Shown: positions 1 to 12,956, numbered from the stretch's first letter. The stretch: 64,000 nucleotides of DNA from Daldinia sp. FL1419 (GCA_025201765.1 MU623369.1:124001-188000), one strand, 5' to 3'. The notes: generated by a model not told the origin, from the letters alone. Translations and numbers: made by a program.

Positions 1-216
1 CGTCCCATACCGGAACCTGCTCCTCGTGCACTCGAAGATGAAACAAATCGACCAAGAACGCGTCGTGGGGCTATGGTTATGTATCCACCATTTAATCGGG
101 CCGCTGATGAAAATCAGCCGCGTCCTCGTCGAACACACCGAGCTGCTCCTGATGATCGTATAAACGGCGAAATAGCGTTTGATATAAACCCAGATGTGAT
201 GCCTATATTTAGATAA
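1..216 (+). CDS. 3' end of an unrecognised protein (partial)
   Basis: The first base opens a reading frame that runs 71 codons to a TAA at 214-216; the rest of the gene lies outside the window. The visible tail is rich in Arg and Pro (a PRTRRG stretch near residue 18 and a PRPRR stretch near residue 41) and ends in an Asp/Ile-rich segment finishing MPIFR. I recognise no domain. The open frame and the balanced use of synonymous codons favour a real C-terminus over chance, but the length is small. It would be tail-to-tail with the DUF6536 gene on the opposite strand. Confidence 0.45.
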   Translation, partial: RPIPEPAPRALEDETNRPRTRRGAMVMYPPFNRAADENQPRPRRTHRAAPDDRINGEIAFDINPDVMPIFR

Positions 217-667
217 GGCTACGTTAGAATATGGGTATCGGGACGAGGACATATAGTTTGATCGCAATAGACTTTTATGTGAGAGGAGCCGGCTTTCCAA
301 AAACTCCCTATCACTTGAGAGGATTACATATATAGGAGACATCTGAAACTACCTAGCTGGGGTTACCTTCCGCGTGTGTGGTCATGAGGTTCTCATGGCT
401 GCTTACCTACTTATCTAGGTAAATTTTCTTCTCATGATTTCTAGTCTAATCTCACAATACTACTAGATAGTTTATTCCAGACTGATCCAAATACATAAAT
501 TCGGTTTCTTTATACAATGAGACTTTGTGAAGTTCATAGATCTCCTATAGTTCTATTCGAATAAGAGAGTATCATCCGTTCCTGATAAAGCCCTATGAAT
601 GTCGATGTATAACTCCAAACACACCATAGGAAATCGTGGTTAAATCAGGGTGGCTCTTATCATATAC
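217..667. other. Intergenic, nothing recognised
   Basis: AT-rich spacer between two convergent genes. I see no ORF of note, RNA gene or repeat. Confidence 0.5.
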
Positions 668-3294
668 TCATACGTATAAGGAATATTCCATGGGCTCGGA
701 GACATAATAATCCTCGCTAGTAAAGCTGAGATGCATGATATTTCGTTCGGGGTCGACCACTGTAGAAAGGCCCAAGGGAACCAGTGTCACACCCCATCTA
801 AGATTTCCTTTGGATAGTGCGCAGAGGGATCCTAGTCCGGTAGCTTCACTCGTATCTTCGCCTATTGACATCATCAGAAAGCCGTAGCGCTTTTAACCCA
901 CAGTTCTACTTACGTTTGATACTTGATCTTTTGTCTACATGGAGGTTATCCCAATTCGACATGACAGGTGGTATGTAGGGGTGGCAGGCTGCCGAAAGAA
1001 CCAGCGAGTCACATGCTCCAAATACCATATTGCCTGGAAGTCCGCGGGCACTGTATATAATCGGGATGATCACCAGGGCGAGGCCCGCGAGTAGTGTTAT
1101 TACGATTCCGAGGGGCCAAAAACCTAACAAAACAATGGTTCCTTCAAATACACCCCATTTATTCCCAGGGCTCCAGGAGTCCTGATTGTAGTAATCGACA
1201 AGGTAGCCTGTTTAGCATTTAGCTGATAGTTAAACTAAGAACTGTTGTAATTATCTATGCCACTTACCTCCTTGACTCGCGAAGATATAGAGTGAGTTAG
1301 AGGCAAGCCAATTCAATAGAAAGCTTGCAACAAGAAGGGGTACACTATAGAGATATGGCAGCTGCAGCCAATACGTCGAAACCTGGTCGCCCGTGGGGTA
1401 TGAAACTCGAAGAGGCTTGGGTGGTGCCATACTATAGGAATTAAACTCCTTCTCGGTTACCAGACGTGTAAATAAAGTGTTATAGGAATAAAATGAGTAG
1501 GACAGTATAAATTGCGGTGCGCTGGCTGTGAGTAGCATGTTCAAGTATCCACGCCCCTTGACGAGTCCAAATATGAAAAAGGGGGTCTCCGATGCCCCTA
1601 TATTACCGTTTCTAAATTGTTCTTAGTGGCCATAAAAAATTGTCTCGTTCGCGGTACTTGGAGATAATAGAAAATTTCGAATAAACTTACACACTGACTC
1701 GTCGGTGTACAAGCGCCAAATTTGCATAATATGCCCCGATGCAAATAAAGCAGACTATTGGTATCAGAGTCCCAGACCAAGCATATTTTGGAATGATGGA
1801 TATGAGCTTATTGGCATTGCGGCGCCAGTGTCGGGGTAGGGTTTTATCACTGAGCCCAGCTGCGCTATCAATCTCATAATACATGGGCATCTCGAATTGG
1901 ACCCGATGGCTGTCATAGAGATTCAAGGTCCCCAATCCCCTGGTTACTGGATCTGGGTTTGAGATGAATGACTCTAGAGCATCTCCTAAAGTAACCAGCG
2001 ATGTATGTGGTAGATACCTGATCACTAGCATACATATGAACGCTTTTATGAAAACACAGATCAGTGTGACGAGTAGTAATATATTTGACAGACCGACTTG
2101 GCACGACGATGCTGGGGGTGGTTCGGCCAGACAATACCGCACGGGGAGGCTATCAAAGACATTGTTATAGCCGAGCTGTTTTTTATCTATAGTATCACAC
2201 TGGGATGGATTATGTAGACTGATTTCCCAGCCCGGCTCCGGGTGATTCGGTTCGGTAGTTGCTATCGCGGTGCTTCTAAATCCTAGAACGCGTCCGCAAC
2301 TACTCAGGCAGTATGCGGTCGTCGCGTCGGGATAATGGGGAAAGCCAATAGCTGTAGGAAGGTTAGTAGTGCATTGCGTGGAATACCATAAGGAATTAAG
2401 ATCGTTGGGCGGGATGTGTGAGTCCCAACTTGGCCCTAGGATGTTATGCGGATCGTTGAAAACCTGAGATCTCGACCATCCGCCTGGGCTACTAACATGA
2501 GTATCGGCTACGATAACAACGTCCCGATATCGATTCTTTGGCCTACAAGATGCGTAGTGCTCCCTGCATTCTTGACTTGTTAGATTATGCCAAGATAATG
2601 ATTTTTTCGCTGTCTTTGTGATGTTTTGATATACGGGAGATCTCTTATCCCAATAGTCTTCCAGGGCTACATATTCACCATAGCCTTCAGTATATCTACA
2701 CCGAGGGCCCTCCATATTCGAACTATTCCAGCTCAAACTTGGGACCCCTGCGTTTGCTAAGCTAGCCCCGGGTGGAAAGAACGGAACATGTCGAGTGCTG
2801 AAAGAACTTGATGCAACAGTGAGCCGCCAGTCTGAGTTTTGATAATGGGTCTCGAAAACTGAACTACTAAAAAGGAGATGGATGGGAGTTGAGCTAATTA
2901 AAAGGATTATCCATCCGATAGCTTTATATCTAGAAATGAAACGGAGATTCTTCATTGATGAGATTCCTATCTCCAACGATCGGAGATGTAGATGGGCACG
3001 GTCGACCTCTAGGCGTGACGGGGAACTTAGTATTTGCATGGAGAATCGCGATGATGCAAGAATAAGCGTCGAAGTAATGCTTATGAGGACTTGAAGGGCT
3101 GAATTAATTCTGTGTGTTTTTTGACAATCGCCTTCAAAGATAGGAGTGGTAGAATTAAGTGCCGATCCTCGCTGTGTTATCATAACAACCAGAGAGACAA
3201 GGAGAAGGATCCCGCAACAACATGTACAGGCAAGGTTCATAAGTCCGGTACGTCTCCATTCCTCTTTTGGGATTGTGATCAATGGGAATTTCAT
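668..3294 (-). CDS. DUF6536-family multi-pass membrane protein
   Basis: Four exons: 3294-1691, 1611-1268, 1207-914 and 861-668; introns of 79, 60 and 52 nt, all GT-AG, closing to 811 aa. The ATG at 3294 is the first in frame, just before the MKFPLI start. The N-terminal part has the signature of the fungal DUF6536 family: a Trp-Arg-Arg segment, a first membrane helix, a Glu-Gly-Asp-Cys motif, the LSSPSR-E-DRAH segment and the LRFISR segment before the second helix. The long middle is an extracellular-looking Cys-rich loop. The C-terminal exons carry more helices and the conserved APQFILS, STYWLQLPY and SAACHP segments. The family is common in ascomycetes as large integral membrane proteins; no biochemical role is established that I can name. 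The family match is strong; the function is unknown. Confidence 0.88.
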
Positions 3295-6168
3295 GGTGTA
3301 GCGTAGTAAGACCACTGTTCAACGAGATGAATAGTGCTGAGCTATAAAGGGTATTTTGGTAGACTTAAGGGACCTTGTGGTATCTGTATTGTGGATGTAG
3401 CAATAGTAGATTGGAAAATTGACGGTGGAGTCATAGGGTAAGTACGTCTATGTAGTAAGGAGCTTCAAGCAATAGAATACATCTCGCTTCCCGACCTCTT
3501 TTCTTGACATCATATTTTGTTTTATCTCATAGGCGGGACTTGTTAATCCTAAGAAGCTTAGATATATAATAGAATAAGCTACTTTCTTGTCTAAGGATCT
3601 TCTTTGCCTGCAAGTCTTCCTAATACAACTGTCCAGAAATTTCCACAATGTTTGAAGATACCTGTCGTATAACCCGAAAGTCGACGTATATGTCTAGGAC
3701 TGATACATTAGTAAACGCCGTGGCTTATACCCCCTATACAAATACATCACCACAAGACATGAACCCTGGCGCATTTAGATAAAAGGATACTTAGTTGGGC
3801 GCGTCCGTGGGGGCGAGAGATCCTATAGCTGACACTACCCGCCGATCGATAGTGATGATATTCCGCTCCTGGGCACTGTGGTTCAAAAGTAAACTTACTA
3901 ATTTTTATCATTCTAGAATTATTAAGTCACTTATAAGAGCTAGTATTATCTCGGGTACTCTCTTTCGTGAGTACATAAGAGGTACTTATGGCCAAGAAAA
4001 AAGAAAAACACCCTGGGGAAGAGGGCCGAATAAAATTCCTGATACAAGCATGCGTAAGTATCTAAGTCATGATTCTAAATATAGTATTGTCAAGATACGG
4101 CTAGTAAAAAAGCGCTCTTATTCTTGCACACGTTATGAGTTGGTCTTATTTCTTTAGCTTCCTATAAGGTAAGCTATTAGATGAGAATAAGTATAAGGCG
4201 GCGATTGAACTGATAATAATGTACCTCATGGCTATATAAATCCAGTGCATGGGCTACAATTACTATGATGAGGGAAGCCAATAGGTACTTTCCCAAACAA
4301 AAATAGGACATCATATCTCACCGAGCCAGTGGCCAGCTAACGGGGTAAACTTGGAGTCTACTGAATGCTGGCTATCATTCTTGTTGAAGACGCAGTTTAT
4401 GAGGTAAGTTATTTGAATTATCAAGTCTATCGTAGGAGAATAGGTGAGCATATGTATGATATATATAAGTCACGGATGTGGGGCGTATATCATCCCTGTA
4501 TACCAGCCACAAACATTCCAACAATTCTGGCTTGGATACAAAAGTGTTCAAAGGTGTATGTCGCCAGGGGGCACACCAAGGGCTTGACGATGTACGGGAT
4601 GAACCCGAAATTACCAAACTATGCGTTACCGAGCAATGAGAAGGAAAGCCTGCTTAGGGTTTCAAATATGAGGTATATCCCTTTTTATACTAACTTCGTG
4701 ATAAATCCTACACATTATCCCTTTTCAACGCGGGTTTAGACGCACCCGAAACACATAAATCACCTAGTTTTAGACCCATCTAGCCTCCTAAAAGCGTCCA
4801 AGTTCACCAATAACGATATAATGATCGTACCTAATAGATCAAAAAGATTCTTGGATAATGCATAGATCTATTCTCTTGGGCGCCGTGTCGTTGGAAAAGT
4901 GTTTGATATTTGCGATATTAAAGGAACGACGGGGCTTGAGTGGCGCTCACTAGTTTGGATATTTCAAGTTAGCGGTTTAAGTATCCTGCTGATCTGTGTG
5001 TCGATGCGATGGTTATTGGTAAGTTACGCAATGATCTGTTAGTACCTAGTATGCCCATTCTTGAAATATTGCCATGTGTGACTTCGGGTCTCGGGACGCA
5101 CATATCTACCTACCTACCTACCTACTTAAGTCTTACGTTTCTACCACAAAATCCCCTTATTATCTACGACTATCACTTTATCATATAATTTCCGGTGCTA
5201 AGATCTGAGACCCGACCCTGGAATTATCAGAATGGCTCGTACCCGGTGTCGAAGCGCTATTCAGGATAGGGATTTACGGTTTGGTCGACTATTTGTGTTG
5301 CTGTTAACCGTATTTCTATCGTCACGGCTGTATTATCCAGAAGTTGACTACGGCCTCGCTTCTGTATGTTTCACGTATGGTAGACCTACGATGTGCGATT
5401 CAATACTAACCGAGTATAGGCTGGTATTGAGATATTCTGGTCACTGACGCAGATAATTGACTTGCACTGCGGACGCCTACCTGAAATTAGTTTGGTCGTA
5501 CAGGCGTGCATTGAGGTACTAGCGACTTCTCTCTCGTTAGCCATGATGTTGCAACTGAGTTTATTCATTACTCGCCGCAGCCCTGGACTTCAAATGTACT
5601 GGTGGGCGATGAGTTCGTGGGGATGTCTTACGTAAGTTGTTTATTCTCCCTGTATAATTATATCGTAGCTGAGCTGTGTGAATAGGATCATGGACATAGT
5701 TCTATCATATCATACCATTAAGTCTTGTCCTAGGAGGCAGAAAGACCGCATGCCTAATCTGAGAATCATGTTCAAATCTTCGGGAGATCCTGTTGCTGTG
5801 GCTTTGAGCCCAAGTAGGTAATTAATCTATTAACTTGGCTACCTAGGTGCGTATGTAATTATACCTACCTAGGTCCTAGATAGGGTTCCGGTCCACGATA
5901 GATACGTTACGACGGATAGATGCCTTACTCCACTTTCGTAATCGACCTTGTCCGATGTCGTCAACCGAGAGGGCGCATAAGTGGATACATTTTTGGCTAT
6001 AAATTTGAATAGGTAAATAAATATTTCACCGACGGACCGATCATTTTATGGAACGGGCCGTCACCGAAGTTCATATATGGATGGACTTTTCCTAATCTTT
6101 CTCCCTATCTCAACTTGATCTCTCACAGAATCATTGTGACCAGTCAGCGACCAGGACCGGGATTCGCA
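3295..6168. other. Gene-free AT-rich stretch
   Basis: About 2.9 kb holding only short unsupported ORFs without family resemblance. It contains an (ACCT)n tract at 5106-5125 and further CCTAGGT/AGGTAGG words near 5820-5880. No RNA gene was seen. Confidence 0.5.
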
Positions 6169-7800
6169 ATGGATGAAACTCAACCTTTATTGCAAGATGC
6201 GCATCTAGTGTTCAACGAGAGGCCCGATCAGGCGTCCATCAAGGATGTTGTGGACTTTAACCCCGACGGAGATGAGGAAAATCCCCTCGAATGGCCACAG
6301 GCGTACAAGTGGGCGATCGTGGCCTTACTTGCCTTGATGGCATTTACAGTGTGCGTATCGATATTTTATTTCCTACTGAAGCTTTCACGAGACTGATAAC
6401 CACCCAAGAACATTCACGTGCATATCCGTCGTGCCTGTTGCAACGCGTATAGTGGATGATCTTGATCCTGGCCATGCCAGTAAATCTGCTAGCGTGTTGC
6501 TGGTAACGATTTGGGAACTCGGCGAAGCTGCTGGCCCCTTGCTAATCGCCCCTCTTTCAGAGGTGTTTGGCCGATACCCTGTCATGAATGTTGCCAATGT
6601 TCTGTTCATCACTGCGACAATTCTAGCGGCGCTGTCCCAAAGCACAACGTTATTTATTGCTGCGAGGACTCTTACGGGACTCGCTGTAGCATCCAATGTG
6701 CTAAACCCCGCTATTGTCGGCGATATATTTATCTCGGAGCAAAGAGGATCAGCCATGAGTTTGATTCAGCTCGCACCATTAATTGGCGGGGCTGTTGGCC
6801 CTGCTATCAGCGGGGCAATCGCAGAGACGATGGGTTGGAGGAGCACGATGTGGATGTGTGTGATACTGGCCACTACATGCGAAATAGTTTTCCTAACGTG
6901 CTTCCGAGAGACATACAAAGTCGCGATTCTACGACGCAAAGCGGCAAGGTTTCGACTTGAAACGGGTAATACGACGTTACGGACTGCATTCGACTCAGAT
7001 GACGGATCGAAATCCGAGAAATTATGGGATGCCATCATCCGTCCCTTTACCGTGCTAGCGGGATCGGGTGTCTTACAGATGCTTTCGCTATTTGGATCTA
7101 TTACATTCACATATTTTTACATCTTGGTTACTACCCTTCCTGAGATTCTCGAAACTACATACGGCCTATCTGCCGCGGGTGCCGGGTCGGCGCTGATTAG
7201 CTTTAGTAAGTTTTTTTCTTTACTTCTTTTTATTTTAATATTTAATTATTCATTTTTAGTCCGAGAATATCTCACTAGAAGAGCACTATTAACACAAGTG
7301 CAGGTATCGGTTCGGCTATAAGTGTGGTAATATGCAACCAAACTTTGGACAGGATTTACATCAGACTCCGTGACTCCCATAAAGGTGTTGGACAACCAGA
7401 ATACCGTCTACCCCTAGTAATTGTCGGAGGATTCACCTTGCCTTTAGTTATCGCATGGTACGGATGGAATGCCCAATTACACGTTCCGATCCTGTTACTC
7501 CTCATCTCCGTCGCGATTATGGGCGTTGCACTCATGTTCGGCTTCCTCCCGCTCTACGCATACGTAGTAGACGCTTTTGGGCTGTACGCTGCGTCTGCCA
7601 TGACTGCAGTGATTGTGACAAGGTGTTTAGCAGGCACATTTCTTCCTTTAGCCACCACGCCTCTCGTCAATAAGTTTGGATACGGGAAAGGCCTCTCGAT
7701 TCTAGGAGCAGCAACCCTCCTCCTTGCGCCGATCCCGGTGCTCGTTCTGAGATACGGCTCGAAATGGCGACAGGGCTCCAAGTATACTCGAGCGGAATGA
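6169..7800 (+). CDS. MFS transporter, DHA1 (drug:H+ antiporter) type
   Basis: Three exons: 6169-6350, 6409-7205 and 7304-7800; introns of 58 and 98 nt; the phases join to 491 aa. The start is the ATG giving MDETQPLL, a typical acidic cytosolic N-terminus. Features of 12-helix DHA1 exporters are visible: an NPLEWP segment before helix 1, VVPVATRIV after the first junction, an LSEVFGRYPV motif-A-like loop, GDIFISEQRG and the Pro/Gly-rich IGGAVGPAISG helix (motif C). A central cytosolic loop separates the halves, and the C-terminal half ends in a short basic tail. Such carriers export drugs, polyamines or self-made metabolites across the plasma membrane using the proton gradient; the substrate cannot be read from sequence. 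No biosynthetic gene adjoins it, so a general efflux role is the simplest reading. Confidence 0.92.
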
Positions 7801-8509
7801 GTTACCGTAACCCTGTGGTAATATATCCGGTGAGGTTATTCCAGGTTTACTCCCTAAAGGTGGAGACTCGCCCAGTGTGCTGGATTGGACTAATGTTCCA
7901 ATGTCCAAGTCGAACTATTACAACAGACTATGTTGACTCATGGCTTGAGTCATCGGAGTGACCTTGATGGTATCGGTTCTTACGCGTCAGTAATAAAAGG
8001 AACAAGTGATGTATTTATAACTCAAGTAAAACCTGGCGATTCTAGACGAGTTTATACGACGATAAACACTGAATTAAATGGCAGACTACAATGGCGCAAG
8101 TCGCAACTAATAAACCGTCGATTATTTATATTAATGTGGTCCGTGCGTGCATGATGAATCGGTTTATTCCTAGGTAGACGTATGTATGTGCTGTTTGCGA
8201 CTCAGATGCAAATCAGATGCACCTCTTGCACCTTTTACTGAGTGCCTAAGGCAAGTCAATCCTTATTCACAATTACCTATTATTCTTTCTATTTAAATCA
8301 TACCTGCAGCCAACTTCCCCTATCACAGCTTCTATCGCAGCCCTTCAAATATGAATCCAACATTCAGATATTCCACTCTAGCCACCCCCTCTTAGTATTG
8401 GTTGCCCCCCTGGCATTACGGTTACCATTTACAACCCCTCCAATATACATCGCCTAACTTAGTTCACTCGCAATAAGGTCACATAAATATCAGCAATATC
8501 TTTACTATC
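7801..8509. other. Intergenic spacer
   Basis: Lies between the MFS gene and the next plus-strand gene and presumably carries the latter's promoter; a pyrimidine-rich stretch (about 8310-8460) precedes the ATG at 8510, as is common in fungal 5' regions. No other feature seen. Confidence 0.45.
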
Positions 8510-9760
8510 ATGGGTGGCTCCGCGTTCTCGTCCGGAAATAACCCACTTTCCACTCCACGGATGTCTCCCACGGTATATCGACATGTTCTCAGGACGTGCC
8601 ATGCTAAGCTTCGAGAGCTATTTGTTCTAGTCGCCACTCCAATAGAGGGGCCCGCGAAAGAGGACCATGGCGATATCGATATATTCGTAGCCTTGGAGAG
8701 AAGCATCGTCTTCCCATCCTCCCAAGTTAAGAGCAACATATTCGCGTCGCCAGCTCAACTTCTCGGTGCTGAACGATCTATCAGCGAACAGCCCAGTCTC
8801 GTCAACCTAGCTATTCCATGGCCAGATGAGCTACTCCAAGAAAGGCCAGGTGGTGATGAACCCCTGTATATCCAAGTAGACCTCCATCTATGCAACTCTC
8901 TAGAACATATACAATGGATGCTCCTTAGATATTCCCACGGGGATCTTTGGAACCTCCTTGGAAGCACCATCCGACCATATGGCCTTACGATTGACGAGGT
9001 CGGTCTATACATACGAATCCCGGAGATCGAACAGTTGAATAAAAAACAATCTAAAATCCTACTTAGTAAGGATCCCATAGAGATTCTTAGATTCCTAGGC
9101 CTTGAGCACGATGGTACGCAATGGGAGGAACCGTTTGCCACGGTAGAGGAACTCATGGAGTACGCAGCAACGTGCCGCCTGTTCTGGGTACGGCCACAGC
9201 GAGATGATGACGCGGTAGCAGGTGACGGAGGTGACTTCGACAAAGATAATATGACGTCTAACGATCGTCGCCGTATGAAGATGCGTCCACTGTTCCAAAA
9301 GTGGTACGACGAATTTATTCCCGCATGCCGCCAAGCAGGGCGCTTCACCACGCCCAAATCAACGCGAGACTCGGTACGTAAGGATGCCTTTGAGTGGTTT
9401 CCTGGCACGCGACAAGTCTACAAAAACCGCATCATCGAATGGCGTAAAGAACGGCAGAAGCAGTCGCTCTGGCGAGGAGTGATCAAAGCATCAATACCAG
9501 AACATCAAGAAGGCGAAGAGCTCGATAAGAGGCACTTGCGTAGCCTGGCTGCTAATTCACTAAAGAAAATCATCATGCAAGAAGACTATAGCCTAGGCAT
9601 AATCCCGCCATGTCCTCTTCGTGACCACAATGGGTTTTTCAATGAAGAGCGAGTGAGACAGTTCGTCATAAAGAACTGGAAGGAAGTTGGCGAGGCCACT
9701 TGGGGGGAGAGCCGAAAGAAGAGCACCGAGAAACTAGCAGAACAGACTGCTAAGCGCTAA
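8510..9760 (+). CDS. Nucleotidyltransferase-fold-like conserved fungal protein
   Basis: Intron-less 416-aa frame; the ATG at 8510 sits in a good context and is the first in frame. Residues 53-60 read HGDIDIFV and residues 121-125 read IQVDL. Together these give the D-x-D (D55, D57) plus distal Asp (D124) spacing of the polymerase-beta-type nucleotidyltransferase fold. The C-terminal half is highly charged (Arg/Lys/Glu) and looks helical, with a conserved-looking Phe-Glu-Trp-Phe-Pro-Gly segment near residue 293. I do not recognise a named family. If the fold is right, candidate activities range from nucleotide transfer to tRNA or RNA modification; a pseudo-enzyme is also possible. It has no operon-like partner. 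The gene is well supported, the fold moderately, the function not at all. Confidence 0.75.
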   Translation: MGGSAFSSGNNPLSTPRMSPTVYRHVLRTCHAKLRELFVLVATPIEGPAKEDHGDIDIFVALERSIVFPSSQVKSNIFASPAQLLGAERSISEQPSLVNLAIPWPDELLQERPGGDEPLYIQVDLHLCNSLEHIQWMLLRYSHGDLWNLLGSTIRPYGLTIDEVGLYIRIPEIEQLNKKQSKILLSKDPIEILRFLGLEHDGTQWEEPFATVEELMEYAATCRLFWVRPQRDDDAVAGDGGDFDKDNMTSNDRRRMKMRPLFQKWYDEFIPACRQAGRFTTPKSTRDSVRKDAFEWFPGTRQVYKNRIIEWRKERQKQSLWRGVIKASIPEHQEGEELDKRHLRSLAANSLKKIIMQEDYSLGIIPPCPLRDHNGFFNEERVRQFVIKNWKEVGEATWGESRKKSTEKLAEQTAKR

Positions 9761-10163
9761 GTGGTTTACCAGGCCTACGGACGAAGCGCCGTCACTCGGA
9801 AGATAGACTCCGAAAAGCATAATGAGATAGATCTGGATTATATGATTAAACGAGGTAGACATTACTCGAGGACTAGTGCCAATCTCTAGTTATTAGGGGT
9901 ATGGAAGCATATGCGTTAGCGTAACAGTGTGTTTAGGTTTAGGGACTGCTTTCTAGCATAATACCGAGTCCACGAGACTCACCGACATAGTCACATACCA
10001 AGCAGGAATTGGATAATACCCACGATGCACATGCTTGTCTACCTAGGCACCTAAGGTACATCATAGAACGTTGATTATTGGTTTTAAGTCTTAGTCAATG
10101 GTATAACGACTCGAAAATATAACAGCATATATGAATTAATTATCTGAGGCTTGCTAGGTTAGT
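9761..10163. other. Intergenic, convergent gene ends
   Basis: Separates two converging genes. AT-rich, with a CTACCTAGGCACCTAAGGTAC segment near 10040-10060 belonging to the dispersed ACCT/AGGT words. Nothing else seen. Confidence 0.45.
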
Positions 10164-11616
10164 TTACAATTTAAAATCTACGTTCATCTTCTCCCACCCT
10201 TGCGGAGTTGGCTGCTTAGAGGCCACCCGCTCCGCAAGCTTCATCTTGAGGTTCTTGTGTCTGTCAGTACACAACTCGTACATTGTAGTCAGATTGAAGA
10301 GCAACGTATGCGAAATCAAGCCCGCGTCAACTAGGCCTTCCAAGGTATCTCTCGCCTACTCATCGTTAGCATAATGTGGCATTTTTATCTGGTAGAAACT
10401 CACCTCGGTCATATTCCCCGTGTAAAGCTGGCATACAGCTAGGTTAACCCCAACCATCTCGTCTTGTATATCGCTCTCCTCCATGTTCCTCTGCAGCTCC
10501 TGCCACTTCTCTAGCGCGTCCTTGTACTCGCCGTCTGCCATATCAGCCAGCGCATCCACAATACGCTCTCCCAAGCCCACATCTTCACCACGCCTCACGC
10601 ATCGCCGCGCTGCTTCGACATCACCCAGGTGTAACCATAACAATGCTCGACTCATAGCCAACCGTTCGTCTCCACCGACTTTAAAAGGCTGGTTTCCATG
10701 ACCCAGAGTAGCAAGGTGCTCTGCCGCACCGGCTAGATCGTCCATCTCAATCAGCACGCCCGCGACCTTGACACCAAGCTCCGCGAGTCGATGCTTCCAA
10801 AGCTCGGCGGCCGAATGATCGTGTGCCTTACCCGCCTTGGCGACTTGCATGCGCGCTTCCCGCGCTAGTTCGTAGTAGCTCATGACGGCGCGACGCGGGT
10901 CACCAAACCCGATGGCCTGCAGACGCACGCCGAGAACGCGCAGCTCCCAAGGCACCAGATGCGCACCAGACAGAGGATCCAGGTAGAAGGCCGAGTTAAG
11001 GTCCTCTAGCGCCTTGGATTCCTGGGCCGCGAGCGACGTGGCATCCATCAGGCACAAGCACGCCAGACGCGTATACAGCAGCTCGAAGATGCGCGCGTGA
11101 TCGGTGGGGTTGACGGGCGGGTGCGCGGCCGCGGCGACGGCGGATACGGGGCTGCTGGTTAGTGCCTGGACAGCGGCGATGGCTGCCGCGCGGAAGTGCC
11201 CATTGCGGAGAAGGTCCGGGATGGGGGTTTCCGGGGCGGGCTGTCTGGAAGGATGGAGGAAAGGAGCCGGGACGGAGAGGGGTGAAAGTTGGTGGTAGAT
11301 CTCTGGCCTTAGTAGAAATGAGAAGTCCTTGGATGTTACTGGTGCGATAGACGGCGCCGGCGATCTAGAAGCCGGAGATAGCCCCCGGGATAGACTCGTC
11401 CGTGGACTATTCTGCTGGCTGTTGCTGAAGCGGCTAGCCTGGGATGGGATAGGGGATGCTACGGGAGCTCTAGGGATTCAGTGTAAGTACCTCTCTGGAA
11501 TACACATATCATATAATTAGTATGATCAATACTACTTACTCATCGGCGTCCAGCGGACCCTTGGTCGACGATCTCGGGCGAGAAGCTATAGATCGAAATA
11601 CGTCAGTAAACGACAT
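10164..11616 (-). CDS. TRAPPC12: TRAPPC12-like TPR protein of the TRAPP complex
   Basis: Three exons: 11616-11540, 11469-10404 and 10355-10164; introns of 70 and 48 nt; the phases close to 444 aa. The 48-nt intron has a TGCTAACG branch site. The N-terminal ~100 residues are Ser/Pro-rich and probably disordered. A conserved block with DFSFLLRPEIYHQL leads into a PDLLRNGHFRAAAIAA helix pair, then TPR-like helices throughout. The final exon contains LLFNLTTMYEL, close to the conserved end of animal TRAPPC12, preceded by VNLAVCQLYTG. TRAPP complexes are exchange factors for Rab GTPases (Rab1/Rab11) in ER-Golgi and Golgi traffic; TRAPPC12 is a TPR accessory subunit found in filamentous fungi and animals but missing from budding yeast. 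A split of the first exon by a TGA-containing intron makes the 5' exon easy to miss. Confidence 0.88.
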
Positions 11617-11723
11617 CTTCGATTTTACATATTGTTTTTAAGTAAACGACAACAATAATGAGGGAGAAGGTAGGATTGGTGCAGCGTGGGGTGAATTATA
11701 TCCCTATAGGATGGACGCACTTG

Positions 11724-11757
<34 letters not shown>

Positions 11758-12956
11758 CGTTATCTTCCTCCCTTTAAGCTTTGCAGCAGCAACTTCAGGT
11801 ACGAATATGTACGGTACCTAGGTAGGTAATAGCCTATCATCCTTTACGATCGTCAAACCCGTTAACTTTTAGGATAACCCCGATTTCTATCCTCGATAAA
11901 AGAAATTAAAAATAAATAAAAATAAAAATAAAGCCAACGCCATTCGAACGTTTACTTACGCCTCGCTCCCGATTTATTCCTCGCATGTCCCGTCGAGGAA
12001 TTTCTTTGCATTGATTGATCCATATCGTATGTGTTGTGAAGGTGCCTACGTCACATTGAAAGGCCGCGACAAAAACGATGTTGTATTTGCTTATTCGGAT
12101 AAACATCGGTATGATATTAGTCATAATTTCAATAGACAGATTACTTTATTCAAACGCATCTTTTATCTCTCAATTCGAAGAAAATATCTAACTAAATAAA
12201 AGATTCAAGTGATCTCAGTAAATGTACAACAGGTTTAATAATTGCCAAAGTATAGGTACCTACCTACCTATATACTATCTATATATCTAAGGTACCATGA
12301 TATACCTAGGTAGGCTTGAACTTTCAGAAAATTGTGCAATATTATATTGGCAAAATAGGGGGTTGCCCATAGTATAAGAGGTAGAAAAGTAGGTGAGGTT
12401 TGATATAAAATTCATCACCAGAATATAATACCAATGAAGGTCTAACCTAGTCAGTTACTTAAGGATACATTGAGGTTGTTATAGATTAAATAATCTGCCT
12501 ATAAAGCTTAGATATAATACCAATTCATAACATAAACGAGCCTAGGGACTCTTATTAGACTAAAACGTACAAGATTTAGCGGGCTATCCTGTAACAACTT
12601 TGACAACCGCTCTATGGCTCATTTGAATAGTCAAGTAACTTGGAAGCAATAACGGTGGTATGATAGATGTTATTGGCTCAATTATTCGCTTCAGAAGACT
12701 AATAAGTTAAAGACATATTCAAAGTCTCGCACAATATTCTTAAGACCCCTTTTTGAGACCACACCACCCATCACAAATAATTCAAACGCTAAAATCCAGA
12801 AGCTCGTCGAAACCACTCGCGTTTTACCCAATACGACAATCTCCAATATTATTCTCGTCTAAGGGTTCTTTAGACTCTGCCCCTGCGAATTGTTTCCTTT
12901 AGTATTGGCCGTATGGTGTAAACTATACGTGCTATCATCTCTCCATCCTCTTCATC
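11617..12956. other. Intergenic region with simple repeats
   Basis: No convincing gene. Contains the CAAT repeat (11724-11756), a GGTACCTAGGTAGGTA word near 11813 and an ACCTACCTACCT tract near 12256. The A+T content is high. Confidence 0.5.
11724..11756. repeat. (CAAT)n microsatellite
   Basis: About eight consecutive CAAT units, without interruption, roughly 110 bp upstream of the TRAPPC12-like start codon. Confidence 0.9.

Noticed and set aside
3795..4157. 120-codon plus-strand frame
   Set aside because: No family resemblance, in AT-rich DNA; expected by chance.
4365..4739. 124-codon plus-strand frame
   Set aside because: No recognisable motif, no splice or start context, isolated in a gene-free stretch.
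8755..9408. Long minus-strand frame opposite the nucleotidyltransferase-like gene
   Set aside because: Antisense shadow; Arg/Ser-rich product, the plus-strand frame is longer and has the Asp motif.
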